Origin: an uncultured Prevotellaceae bacterium
Lineage (GTDB): Bacteria > Bacteroidota > Bacteroidia > Bacteroidales > Bacteroidaceae
DNA: 61,302 nt
Assembly: GCA_900318555.1 (NCBI GenBank)
Contig: ONKX01000027.1
Coordinates: 1 to 61,302, forward strand
Direction: 5' to 3'
The position numbers and the translations under genes were made by a program. The notes under the pieces were generated by a model. It was not told the DNA's origin and searched no databases. It was given only the letters and a program-made list of their open reading frames with translations. Positions 50,553 through 58,672 of this stretch are shown here, one piece after another; position 1 is the stretch's first letter; each line of letters opens with the position of its first letter.

Positions 50553-52508
50553 ATGATTTCAGTAGAAGGATTACGTGTCGAGTTTGGTGTGAAGCCGTTG
50601 TTCGCGAATGCCAGTTTCGTGGTCAACGACCGTGACCGTATTGCCCTTGTGGGTAAGAACGGAGCGGGCAAATCGACACTGCTAAAGATACTTTGTGGCA
50701 AGCAGACACCCACGTCGGGTGTGGTGAGCGTGCCAAACGATACGATCATAGGCTATCTGCCTCAGGTGATGAACCTGCAGGACTCGACAACGGTACGACA
50801 GGAAGCTCAGAAGGCCTTTGCCGACATTCAGCAGATGGCAGAACGTATAGAGCGGATGAACCAGCAGTTGGCTGAACGTACGGATTACGAGAGTGAGAGC
50901 TACTTGGCGCTGATAGAGAAATATACGTCGGAGCACGACCGCTACCAGATGCTGGGTGCGGACGGCTATGAAGCCGAGATTGAGCGCACGCTGATGGGTC
51001 TGGGCTTTGAACGCAGCGATTTCGAACGCCCCACGTCGGAGTTCTCTGGCGGTTGGCGAATGCGTATTGAGTTGGCTAAAATCCTATTGCGTAAACCCGA
51101 TGTGCTGTTGCTGGACGAGCCCACCAACCATCTGGACATTGAGTCTATCCAGTGGTTGGAGCAGTTCTTGGCCACAAGTGCCAATGCCGTTGTGCTGGTG
51201 AGTCACGACCGCGCATTTATTAATAATGTGACGAACAGGACACTGGAGATATCGTGCGGACAGATTATCGACTACAAGGTGAAGTACGACGAATATGTCG
51301 TATTGCGCAAGGAACGTCGCGAACAGCAGCTCAGAGCCTACGAAAACCAGCAGAAGGAGATAGCCGATATGAAGCAGTTCATCGACCGTTTCCGCTATCA
51401 GGCCACGAAGGCTGTGCAGGTGCAGCAGAAAGTGAAGCAGCTGGAGAAAATCGTGCCTATCGAGATTGACGAGGTGGACAATTCGGCTATGCACCTGAAG
51501 TTTCCGCCCTGTTTGCGAAGTGGCGACTATCCCGTCATTTGCGAGGACGTCAGGAAGGCATATAACCACGTGGTGTTCGACCACGTGAACCTGACCATCA
51601 AGCGAGGCGAGAAGGTGGCCTTTGTTGGTAAGAACGGCGAGGGTAAGTCGACGCTGGTGAAATGTATCATGGGCGAGATACCGTTCGATGGAAACCTGAA
51701 GGTTGGCCACAACGTGCAGATAGGCTATTTTGCCCAGAATCAGGCACAGTTGTTGGACGAAAGTCTGACTGTATTCCAGACGATAGACTATGTGGCTAAA
51801 GGTGATATGCGTCTGAGAATCAACGATATCCTCGGTGCGTTTATGTTTGGTGGCGAGGAGTCGGACAAACGTGTGAAAGTGCTGAGTGGAGGCGAACGTA
51901 GCAGGCTTGCGATGATCCGTCTTTTGCTGGAACCCGTGAACCTGCTGATTCTCGACGAGCCTACTAACCATTTGGATATGGCATCGAAAGATGTGCTGAA
52001 GGAAGCCATCAAAGCCTTCGACGGAACAGCTATCGTCGTGTCCCACGACCGTGAATTCCTTGACGGGTTGGTGACGAAGGTCTACGAGTTCGGAGGAGGC
52101 AAGGTTCGCGAGCATTTGGGAGGTATCTACGACTTCCTCAGGAGCAAACAGATTTCAGAGCTCCATGAACTCGAAAATTCCCAGGCTGGGAAAACATTCC
52201 CAGGCAGGGAACAAAATATTCCCAGCGTGGGAACAAACACTCAGCCGGTAGTAAAAAACCAGTCGTATGCCGAGCACAAGGAACAGCAGAAGCAGTTGCG
52301 CAAGGCCGAGAAGGCTGTCGAGCAGTCGGAGCGCAGAATCAGTGATATGGAACAGCGCCTGAAAGAACTCGACGACCTGCTGATGAAACCAGAGAATGCG
52401 TCGAATATGGAATTCGTAACGGAATATACGACGACGAAGAAAGCCCTCGACGAAGAGGTGGAACGCTGGGAAAAGCTCTCAGAAGAATTGGAACAATTAA
52501 CGAATTAA
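50553..52508 (+). CDS. ABC-F family ATPase (Uup-like, with C-terminal coiled coil)
   Basis: 651 residues; the open frame starts earlier but crosses the promoter, so the ATG at 50553 is used. Two ABC domains without membrane segments: first GKNGAGKST, FSGGWRMRI and LLLDEPTNHLD; second GKNGEGKST, LSGGERSRL and LILDEPTNHLD. An arm and linker of charged helices join them. A C-terminal coiled coil (about 575-650) resembles the Uup DNA-binding tail. ABC-F proteins act on the ribosome or, for Uup, on branched DNA. Sharing a promoter region with ligA suggests a link to DNA metabolism. The stretch before the coiled coil is coded by three palindromes (52178-52233). Confidence 0.93.
   Translation: MISVEGLRVEFGVKPLFANASFVVNDRDRIALVGKNGAGKSTLLKILCGKQTPTSGVVSVPNDTIIGYLPQVMNLQDSTTVRQEAQKAFADIQQMAERIERMNQQLAERTDYESESYLALIEKYTSEHDRYQMLGADGYEAEIERTLMGLGFERSDFERPTSEFSGGWRMRIELAKILLRKPDVLLLDEPTNHLDIESIQWLEQFLATSANAVVLVSHDRAFINNVTNRTLEISCGQIIDYKVKYDEYVVLRKERREQQLRAYENQQKEIADMKQFIDRFRYQATKAVQVQQKVKQLEKIVPIEIDEVDNSAMHLKFPPCLRSGDYPVICEDVRKAYNHVVFDHVNLTIKRGEKVAFVGKNGEGKSTLVKCIMGEIPFDGNLKVGHNVQIGYFAQNQAQLLDESLTVFQTIDYVAKGDMRLRINDILGAFMFGGEESDKRVKVLSGGERSRLAMIRLLLEPVNLLILDEPTNHLDMASKDVLKEAIKAFDGTAIVVSHDREFLDGLVTKVYEFGGGKVREHLGGIYDFLRSKQISELHELENSQAGKTFPGREQNIPSVGTNTQPVVKNQSYAEHKEQQKQLRKAEKAVEQSERRISDMEQRLKELDDLLMKPENASNMEFVTEYTTTKKALDEEVERWEKLSEELEQLTN
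52178..52233. repeat. three 15-bp palindromes inside the ABC-F gene
   Basis: TTCCCAGGCTGGGAA (52178-52192), TTCCCAGGCAGGGAA (52197-52211) and TTCCCAGCGTGGGAA (52219-52233), spaced 19 and 22 bases apart, all in frame within the linker before the C-terminal coiled coil. Confidence 0.9.
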
Positions 52509-52522
52509 AAACATATAGAACA

Positions 52523-54553
52523 ATGAAGAAATTATTGATTATCATGGCATTAGCATCAATGACCATTACGGGTTCAGCACAGCAATTGCGCTCAGGTATT
52601 AATCTGGCAGATTTGGATACGAGCGTGCGTCCTGCTGACGATTTTTATGAGTATGCATGTGGTGGATGGATGAAAGCCAACCCATTGCCTGCTGCCTATT
52701 CACGCTACGGTAGTTTCGACCGTCTGGCTGAAGACAACAACAAGCGTATCAACGGCATCCTGAAGGAACTGTTGGAAAACAGCTATGAGAATGGTACTGT
52801 CGAGCAGAAACTGAGCGACCTGTATAAGTTGGCAATGGATTCTGCCCGTCGCGAACAAGATGGCCTTTCGCCTGTGATGCCTCTCATCAAGCGTCTGGAG
52901 GCTGCGAAGACCAAGGATCAGCTGTTTGCTATCCAACTGGAACTTGCCCCCTATGGTTCAGAGGAATTCTTCAATTCATATATTGCCGCTGACGAGAAGA
53001 ACGCTACGGAGAATATTGTCAATATTTTCCAAGGTGGTCTGACGTTGGGACAGAAGGACTATTATCTGGAGACTGACGAGGCTACCACGAAGATTCGTGA
53101 GGCTTACAAGAAGCATATCGTCCGCATGTTCCAGCTCTTTGGCTTCAAGAAAGGTGCTGCCGAGCAGAAGATGAAGAACATCATGAAGGTTGAGACGGCA
53201 TTGGCCAAAGCTTCGAAGTCACGTACGGAACTGCGTGATCCACAGGCTAACTACAACAAGATGACGTTGCAGGAGTTTGAGAGCCGTTATCCCCACTTCC
53301 AGCTGGAAAAGCAGGGTTTGGCAATGGGTATGAAGAGCGAGCATATGCAGCAATTAGTAGTTGGACAGCCCGAATTCATGGCCGCTGCCGACAAGTTGTT
53401 TGCCACGATGAAGCCCGCTGAATATCGTGACGTGATGGAGTGGGGGATTATCGATGGTTCGACAGGTCTGCTGAACGACGAAGTCCGTGCGGCTAATTTC
53501 GATTTCTACGGCAAGGTGATGTCTGGTCGTAAAGAGGACCACCCATTGTGGCGTCGCGCCACCAATCAGGTGCAGGGCGTGATGGGTGAAGCACTGGGTC
53601 GTATCTATGTGCAGAAGTATTTCCCTGCTTCGTCGAAGGAACGTATGAAGACGCTGGTGGAGAATCTGCGTATTGCACTTGGTGAGCGTATTGCCGCTCA
53701 GGACTGGATGGACGATTCGACAAAAGTGAATGCTCTGCTGAAGCTTAATACCTTCTACGTGAAGATTGGCTATCCTGACCGTTGGACAGATTTGTCTAAC
53801 TTGAAGATTGATGCGAAAAAATCTTACTATGAGAATATGAAGGAATGCCGTCGTTTCTGGGTTGTCTGGCAGATAGAACATAAGGCAGGAAAGCCTGTTG
53901 ACAGAGACGAATGGCATATGACTCCACAGACAGTAAATGCATACTATAACCCTACCACGAACGAAATCTGCTTCCCAGCTGGTATTCTGCAAGTTCCGTT
54001 CTTTGATCCCACTGCTGATGATGCCTTCAACTATGGTGCTATCGGTGTGGTAATCGGTCATGAGATGACTCACGGATTCGATGATCAGGGACGCCAGTAT
54101 GATAAGGATGGAAATATGCATGACTGGTGGACGGAAGCTGATGGAAAGAACTTTACAGAACGTACGGATAAATATGCCGACTTCTTCTCGAAAATCAAGG
54201 TGCTGCCCGACCTGAATGCCAACGGTCGTTTGACGTTGGGCGAGAACCTTGCCGATCATGGTGGTCTGCAGGTTGCGTGGTTTGCTTACAAGAATGCTAC
54301 TAAGCGAAATCCGTTGCCTGTCATTGACGGACTGACGGCTGACCAGCGCTTCTTCTTGGCCTATGCTGGTGTGTGGGCAGGTAATGTGACAGAGGCTGAA
54401 ATCCGTAATCGCACCAAGAGTGACCCCCACTCACTGGGTCGCTGGAGGGTCAATGGTGCCCTGCCTCATATTGATATGTGGTACGACGCTTTCGGTGTGA
54501 AAGAAGGTGATAAAATGTTCATTCCAAAGGCCGAACGACTGCCTTTGTGGTAA
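52523..54553 (+). CDS. pepO: M13-family zinc metallopeptidase (PepO/neprilysin)
   Basis: 676 residues, with signal peptide MKKLLIIMALASMTITGSAQ. The catalytic site is H513-E514-x-x-H517 (GHEMTHGFD) with third ligand E574 in ENLADHGG. Further family motifs: DDFYEYACGGWM near the N-terminus, NAYYNPTTNEICFPAGILQ, and the C-terminal PHSLGRWRVNG. Such peptidases cut short peptides in the periplasm or at the surface. It lies 14 bases after the ABC-F gene, so they are cotranscribed. A terminator follows. Confidence 0.95.
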   Translation: MKKLLIIMALASMTITGSAQQLRSGINLADLDTSVRPADDFYEYACGGWMKANPLPAAYSRYGSFDRLAEDNNKRINGILKELLENSYENGTVEQKLSDLYKLAMDSARREQDGLSPVMPLIKRLEAAKTKDQLFAIQLELAPYGSEEFFNSYIAADEKNATENIVNIFQGGLTLGQKDYYLETDEATTKIREAYKKHIVRMFQLFGFKKGAAEQKMKNIMKVETALAKASKSRTELRDPQANYNKMTLQEFESRYPHFQLEKQGLAMGMKSEHMQQLVVGQPEFMAAADKLFATMKPAEYRDVMEWGIIDGSTGLLNDEVRAANFDFYGKVMSGRKEDHPLWRRATNQVQGVMGEALGRIYVQKYFPASSKERMKTLVENLRIALGERIAAQDWMDDSTKVNALLKLNTFYVKIGYPDRWTDLSNLKIDAKKSYYENMKECRRFWVVWQIEHKAGKPVDRDEWHMTPQTVNAYYNPTTNEICFPAGILQVPFFDPTADDAFNYGAIGVVIGHEMTHGFDDQGRQYDKDGNMHDWWTEADGKNFTERTDKYADFFSKIKVLPDLNANGRLTLGENLADHGGLQVAWFAYKNATKRNPLPVIDGLTADQRFFLAYAGVWAGNVTEAEIRNRTKSDPHSLGRWRVNGALPHIDMWYDAFGVKEGDKMFIPKAERLPLW

Positions 54554-54580
54554 GAATAATAGTCAAAAAGCTAAAAAATT

Positions 54581-54613
54581 CCGACGTAAATGTAAATTTA
54601 CGCCGGTTTTTTG
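54581..54613 (+). terminator. terminator after the M13 peptidase gene
   Basis: Stem CCGACGTAAAT/ATTTACGCCGG (one mismatch), 4-nt loop, then six T's. Confidence 0.8.
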
Positions 54614-54642
54614 TTGCATTTAAAAATTTTTTAGTAACTTTG
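54610..54642 (+). promoter_or_regulatory. promoter of the zinc-ribbon/kinase/AAA+ operon
   Basis: TTTG (54610-54613), 21 bp, TAACTTTG (54635-54642). The ATG is 23 bases further at 54666. The -33 element uses the T-run of the preceding terminator. Confidence 0.7.
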
Positions 54643-54665
54643 CAAACATTATTACTACCAAGTGT

Positions 54666-55598
54666 ATGATGAACGACAATAATATAGAGAAGACGCAACG
54701 AACAGTTCGCCCTCAAACGCTACAAAGGGAACAGGAACTTCCACAGGAAGACCAACCCATGCAAATGCAACAACAGCAGCAACAAGCTGCAGGTAAAGCG
54801 TGCCCCTATTGCGGAGCTATCAATGACCCCGAGGCCATGTTCTGTGCCCAGTGTGGCCAGCCGATAAACAAGATGGCTTGTCCGCATTGCGGTGCCGAAA
54901 TGGATCCTGACGCAGACTTCTGCGAAGTGTGCCACCATTACATCCGTAAGGACATTTGTTCCTACTGCGGAGCTCGGCTGTCAGGCAATGAAGCCTATTG
55001 TCCTGAATGCGGCAGTCCGCAAGGAGGTATTGTTTGTCCGACGTGTCATTCGCTGAACGATTTCGCATTTTGCAAGAAGTGCGGAACGGCACTGACGGAA
55101 GAAGCCCGTATGTTAGTAAGGGAGTTGCAACATAATCCTGACTATCAGGAACTGGTGGAGATTGTGCAGGACTTTTCGAAGTTGGAGAACGCTCTGCCCT
55201 ATAATTCCGAACGTGACATTCTGCGTGAGCAGGCCAACAATAAGTTGCGTGAACGTGTGCTGACGCTGTTGGCTAAAGACGAAGGTGTGGAGAACCCCGT
55301 CATTCCAAAGCCTGAGACCAAACGTATGACCAAAGAAGAGTTGGAAGAGCAGAAAGCCGTGAAAATCAAGATGTTGTCGGCTATTCTCGACAAACTTGCA
55401 GTTCCTGCTGGTCCCTCGCCAGCAAAAGCCCGCAACTACGCGATGGCCAGTAAACCAGTCGGAGTGCGCCTGGCTTGGGTGTGCAACTACAAACATGCTA
55501 TGCATAGCAGCCCTTGTGGGTGTGCGAAACCCCAGATGGGTGGCAAATGGGTTGTTTTAGGTAAGAATTCTAACGCTGAAATAAAAGACGACAAATAA
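54666..55598 (+). CDS. four-zinc-ribbon protein of the kinase/AAA+ operon
   Basis: 310 residues. A Gln-rich tail (1-45, with RTVRPQ at about 12-17) precedes four complete Cys4 zinc ribbons: C46/C49/C60/C63, C72/C75/C86/C89, C98/C101/C112/C115 and C124/C127/C136/C139. Then comes a helical region (about 142-245) with many charged residues, and a C-terminal piece with WVCNYKHAMHSSPCGCAKPQMGGKW that could bind another metal. There is no enzymatic motif. Zinc ribbons of this kind are common as protein-docking modules beside signalling enzymes. Three bases separate it from the kinase gene, and the AAA+ protein two genes on begins with a similar ribbon, so it is probably the adaptor of a three-part complex. 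No known family name can be assigned. Confidence 0.8.
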   Translation: MMNDNNIEKTQRTVRPQTLQREQELPQEDQPMQMQQQQQQAAGKACPYCGAINDPEAMFCAQCGQPINKMACPHCGAEMDPDADFCEVCHHYIRKDICSYCGARLSGNEAYCPECGSPQGGIVCPTCHSLNDFAFCKKCGTALTEEARMLVRELQHNPDYQELVEIVQDFSKLENALPYNSERDILREQANNKLRERVLTLLAKDEGVENPVIPKPETKRMTKEELEEQKAVKIKMLSAILDKLAVPAGPSPAKARNYAMASKPVGVRLAWVCNYKHAMHSSPCGCAKPQMGGKWVVLGKNSNAEIKDDK

Positions 55599-55601
55599 TA
55601 T

Positions 55602-58600
55602 ATGGACGACAAGACCTTTAGAGGTGCAGAGCCTGTAGCGGATGGCACTACGATGAAGACAATGCGTGTCAGTGGGAGTCAGCCTGCTGCCGGTGGCAAT
55701 GGAGAAATGACCATCCGTCCAGGAGAGAATACACAAGGCCAGACGGGTGGCGAAGTAGAGTTCCTTCTGAAAGGCAGGATGTATCGGAGCATTAAGTGCC
55801 TGAGCGACAATTCCGGCGAGGCTCAAGTTTTTCTGGTAGAAGGTGAAGAGGGCCAACGCGTGTTGAAAGTGTACTATCCCAACTTTACCATTAAGAAGAC
55901 GCTGATGCGCATCATCCAGAACATCGGTATGGAGATGATAGTCCGGATATACGACTATGGCAAGACGTATGTTGACGGCAAGAATCGCGACTACGAGTTG
56001 ATGGAGTATCTTCGTGGAGGCTCGCTGAATTCATACGATTTGGACGGTGATTTCAATCAGTTCCGTCGCATAGCCCTGCAGGCAGCTGCAGCATTGGCAT
56101 ACTGTCATAACTACAACATCATTCACAAGGATATCAAACCAGGCAACTATTTCTTCCGTGAAGCAGATCACAAGGAAATCGTGCTGGGAGACTTTGGAAT
56201 CTCCAGTGTGTTGGAAGGCGACGAGAAAGTGCACCGTACGACACAGGCTCGTACACCGGTGTATGCTGCACCAGAAATGTACAATGATGTCATTGACGGT
56301 GAGGTAGAGATCACCCCTGCTGCCGACTTCTATTCGCTGGGTATCACGCTGATGACGCTCTGGCTGGGTGAAAATCCGCTGAGTCAGAATGAGCGTGTGA
56401 TGATGCGTAAGAAGAACGAAGGACGTCTGCCGCGAATCAACGAACTGCCTGATCGTGTGAAGATGATTGTTCAGGGACTCACGTCGGTCAATCCGCAGAC
56501 ACGTTGGGGATATGATGAAGTAGAGCGCTGGTTCTTGGGCGAGGATGTGAAGATTGATATGTCTTCACCCATTCTGAAATATCGTAGTTTCATCGTAGAT
56601 CCGGAGAAGAACCTCGTAGCGGACAATGTTCACGAATTGATTCCCCTGTTGCTTGATAACGAGCGACTGGCTATCAATTATTTGTATAATGGTCGTATCG
56701 CAGGTTGGCTGGAACAGTGCGGAAACGTGAAACTCAGTTCAGCTGTCAAGGATATCGTAGTGAACCGCTATCCTGTCAATCAGCATGCAGGATTGATGGC
56801 TGCTGTTTACGTGATGGAACCATCCTATCCGTACAAGGATTTGCGAGGCAATCTTTGTGACGATGTGCATAGTGCAGCAATCTCGGTATTGAGCTATCAG
56901 GATGAATATAAACTGGCTTTGGCTAATCCGAATGACACGCTTTACCTTTATCTGGAGTCGCATTCAAAGGCCGATGTCAATCGCTTGCGCAGCTATTTCG
57001 CAGAAGACAGCAAACTGGACGCACGCATAGCTATCTTGAGATTTGCTTACGAAATAGATCCAGACATTCCTTTCCTTGTAAATCGTCCGTCTTCTAATCT
57101 GGCAGATATTGTTCATACTTTTGGTCATGAGGATTGTTCCGATGACGAGTGGACCAGTTTGAGCGATGGTCGTTTGCTTTCGTGGATGTATTGTCATGAA
57201 GACCATATGGCCTGTGAGGCTCTGCGTATCATGACGGCAGGAAAGACGCCGAGTCGTTCGCTGGGTTACAAGGTACTGTACAATATTGACAAAGAAGCCG
57301 CTTACGATTTACGTGATGCCGATTCGCCCTATAAAGTTGGTGAGGTTATACGTGAACAACTTAAAGAATGGCAGGACCTGTCGGACGAAGAGTATGCTAA
57401 GAAAGCGGTTGATTTTACCGATCCCGATGGACGTTTCATCTATTTCGCCCAGTTGCATGGTTGGTTTGAGCAAATCAGTCAGGCTCGTGCCTGCTTCGAT
57501 ATGAAGAGTGAAGAGAACCGAACCCGTCTGGGAGCTTATGATGTTCGTACGGCAGTATATCGTTTCTGCCGAATCCTCGGTGTGACACCTACTTATCTCT
57601 TGGAGGACGGAACAGAACTCACTTCGGCTCTTACGATGGACAAACTGATGTATCGTCCACAATTGCTTTCTGCCATGAAGCGTGGCTCTTTGAGCCAGTG
57701 GATGGCAGTGTTCTATCATGAAGACCCGTTCCAGGATTTCAGCGAGACTTATAGCTACGAGCGTAAGTTGGAAGAATGGATCTATGCCTTGGGTGAGATT
57801 GACCAGAATCAGTATTATTTCAAACGCTACGGCAACGCCAAAGAGGAAACAGCCCAGAAGTATCAGGAAGTTCGTCAGGGCTTTAGCAAGGCAAAGTCGA
57901 AGGAAAGACGCTGGCGTTACATATTCTATGGATTGTGTGCTGCATGGGTGTTACTGTTGCTCATCTGTGGCATTTCTGAGTCTGGGCGTCAGTATATTTT
58001 CCAACATTCGATGATGACTATCGGTCTGCCCGTTGGAGGAATGACGGCTATCATCGTTGGCCTGCGAGCATACTTCAGAGGCTATGGCTTTGTCATGTCA
58101 TGTCTGTGGGGATTGTTAGGTATGATATCATCGTATATTCCGATTCTCATCCTCAGGACGGTTGATGCTTCGGCACCTTCTTTGTTCATTCCTGCGATTA
58201 TTATTATTACCTTATTATATATGGCAGTATGTCACCTCACTGATTACCGTAGCGACTCAAAGGGTGACAACCAGTTGATTAACGAGGTGATGGAAGACGA
58301 CATCAAGTCGACACTCATCGAGCCGTTGTTCTATACGTTCAAGCAAAAGACGTTTAAGTTCAAGGGTTCGAAATTCGGTTTGCTCGATGACGTCACTAAT
58401 CAGGTGCGTTCTCTCAGCGGTGAATCAGTGCTACACTATATTCTGTGGAGTATCATGGTTGCCATATTGCTGATGGAAATGATAGTATTCAGTCCTAAAC
58501 TCATGAATCGTTCTAATCCCGATGCAGAAAACATACGTGTAAATCCTGCTGAGGTTGTCGAAAAGATACAAGAAGATGTGGAACAAAAAGACGCTGAGCC

Positions 58601-58658
58601 GGAAGAGGCAGAAACAGATGCTGCTGGCGAAGAGGACGTTAAAAAGGGTGTAGAATAA
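55602..58658 (+). CDS. membrane-bound Ser/Thr protein kinase with long C-terminal region
   Basis: 1018 residues. After a flexible tail (1-55, rich in Gly/Thr, with EMTIRPG) comes a Hanks-type kinase domain: lysine K89 (VLKVYY), catalytic D177 in HKDIKPGN, N182, D197 of the DFG motif and APE at 223-225. HRD is HKD, and the glycine loop is short (SDNSGEAQV). The middle (about 330-765) is a helical region of unknown family. Five likely membrane segments lie at about 770-790, 800-820, 828-850, 858-877 and 944-964, and an acidic tail (EEAETDAAGEED) ends the protein. Kinase and tail should face the cytoplasm. It lies between the zinc-ribbon and AAA+ genes and probably phosphorylates one of them. 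Confidence 0.9.
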   Translation: MDDKTFRGAEPVADGTTMKTMRVSGSQPAAGGNGEMTIRPGENTQGQTGGEVEFLLKGRMYRSIKCLSDNSGEAQVFLVEGEEGQRVLKVYYPNFTIKKTLMRIIQNIGMEMIVRIYDYGKTYVDGKNRDYELMEYLRGGSLNSYDLDGDFNQFRRIALQAAAALAYCHNYNIIHKDIKPGNYFFREADHKEIVLGDFGISSVLEGDEKVHRTTQARTPVYAAPEMYNDVIDGEVEITPAADFYSLGITLMTLWLGENPLSQNERVMMRKKNEGRLPRINELPDRVKMIVQGLTSVNPQTRWGYDEVERWFLGEDVKIDMSSPILKYRSFIVDPEKNLVADNVHELIPLLLDNERLAINYLYNGRIAGWLEQCGNVKLSSAVKDIVVNRYPVNQHAGLMAAVYVMEPSYPYKDLRGNLCDDVHSAAISVLSYQDEYKLALANPNDTLYLYLESHSKADVNRLRSYFAEDSKLDARIAILRFAYEIDPDIPFLVNRPSSNLADIVHTFGHEDCSDDEWTSLSDGRLLSWMYCHEDHMACEALRIMTAGKTPSRSLGYKVLYNIDKEAAYDLRDADSPYKVGEVIREQLKEWQDLSDEEYAKKAVDFTDPDGRFIYFAQLHGWFEQISQARACFDMKSEENRTRLGAYDVRTAVYRFCRILGVTPTYLLEDGTELTSALTMDKLMYRPQLLSAMKRGSLSQWMAVFYHEDPFQDFSETYSYERKLEEWIYALGEIDQNQYYFKRYGNAKEETAQKYQEVRQGFSKAKSKERRWRYIFYGLCAAWVLLLLICGISESGRQYIFQHSMMTIGLPVGGMTAIIVGLRAYFRGYGFVMSCLWGLLGMISSYIPILILRTVDASAPSLFIPAIIIITLLYMAVCHLTDYRSDSKGDNQLINEVMEDDIKSTLIEPLFYTFKQKTFKFKGSKFGLLDDVTNQVRSLSGESVLHYILWSIMVAILLMEMIVFSPKLMNRSNPDAENIRVNPAEVVEKIQEDVEQKDAEPEEAETDAAGEEDVKKGVE

Positions 58659-58672
58659 AGATATTAAGAAAT

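Noticed and set aside
50483-50749. 89-residue N-terminal extension of the ligase
   Set aside because: It runs through the ligA promoter and into the opposite ABC-F gene; LigA homology begins right after the ATG at 50482.
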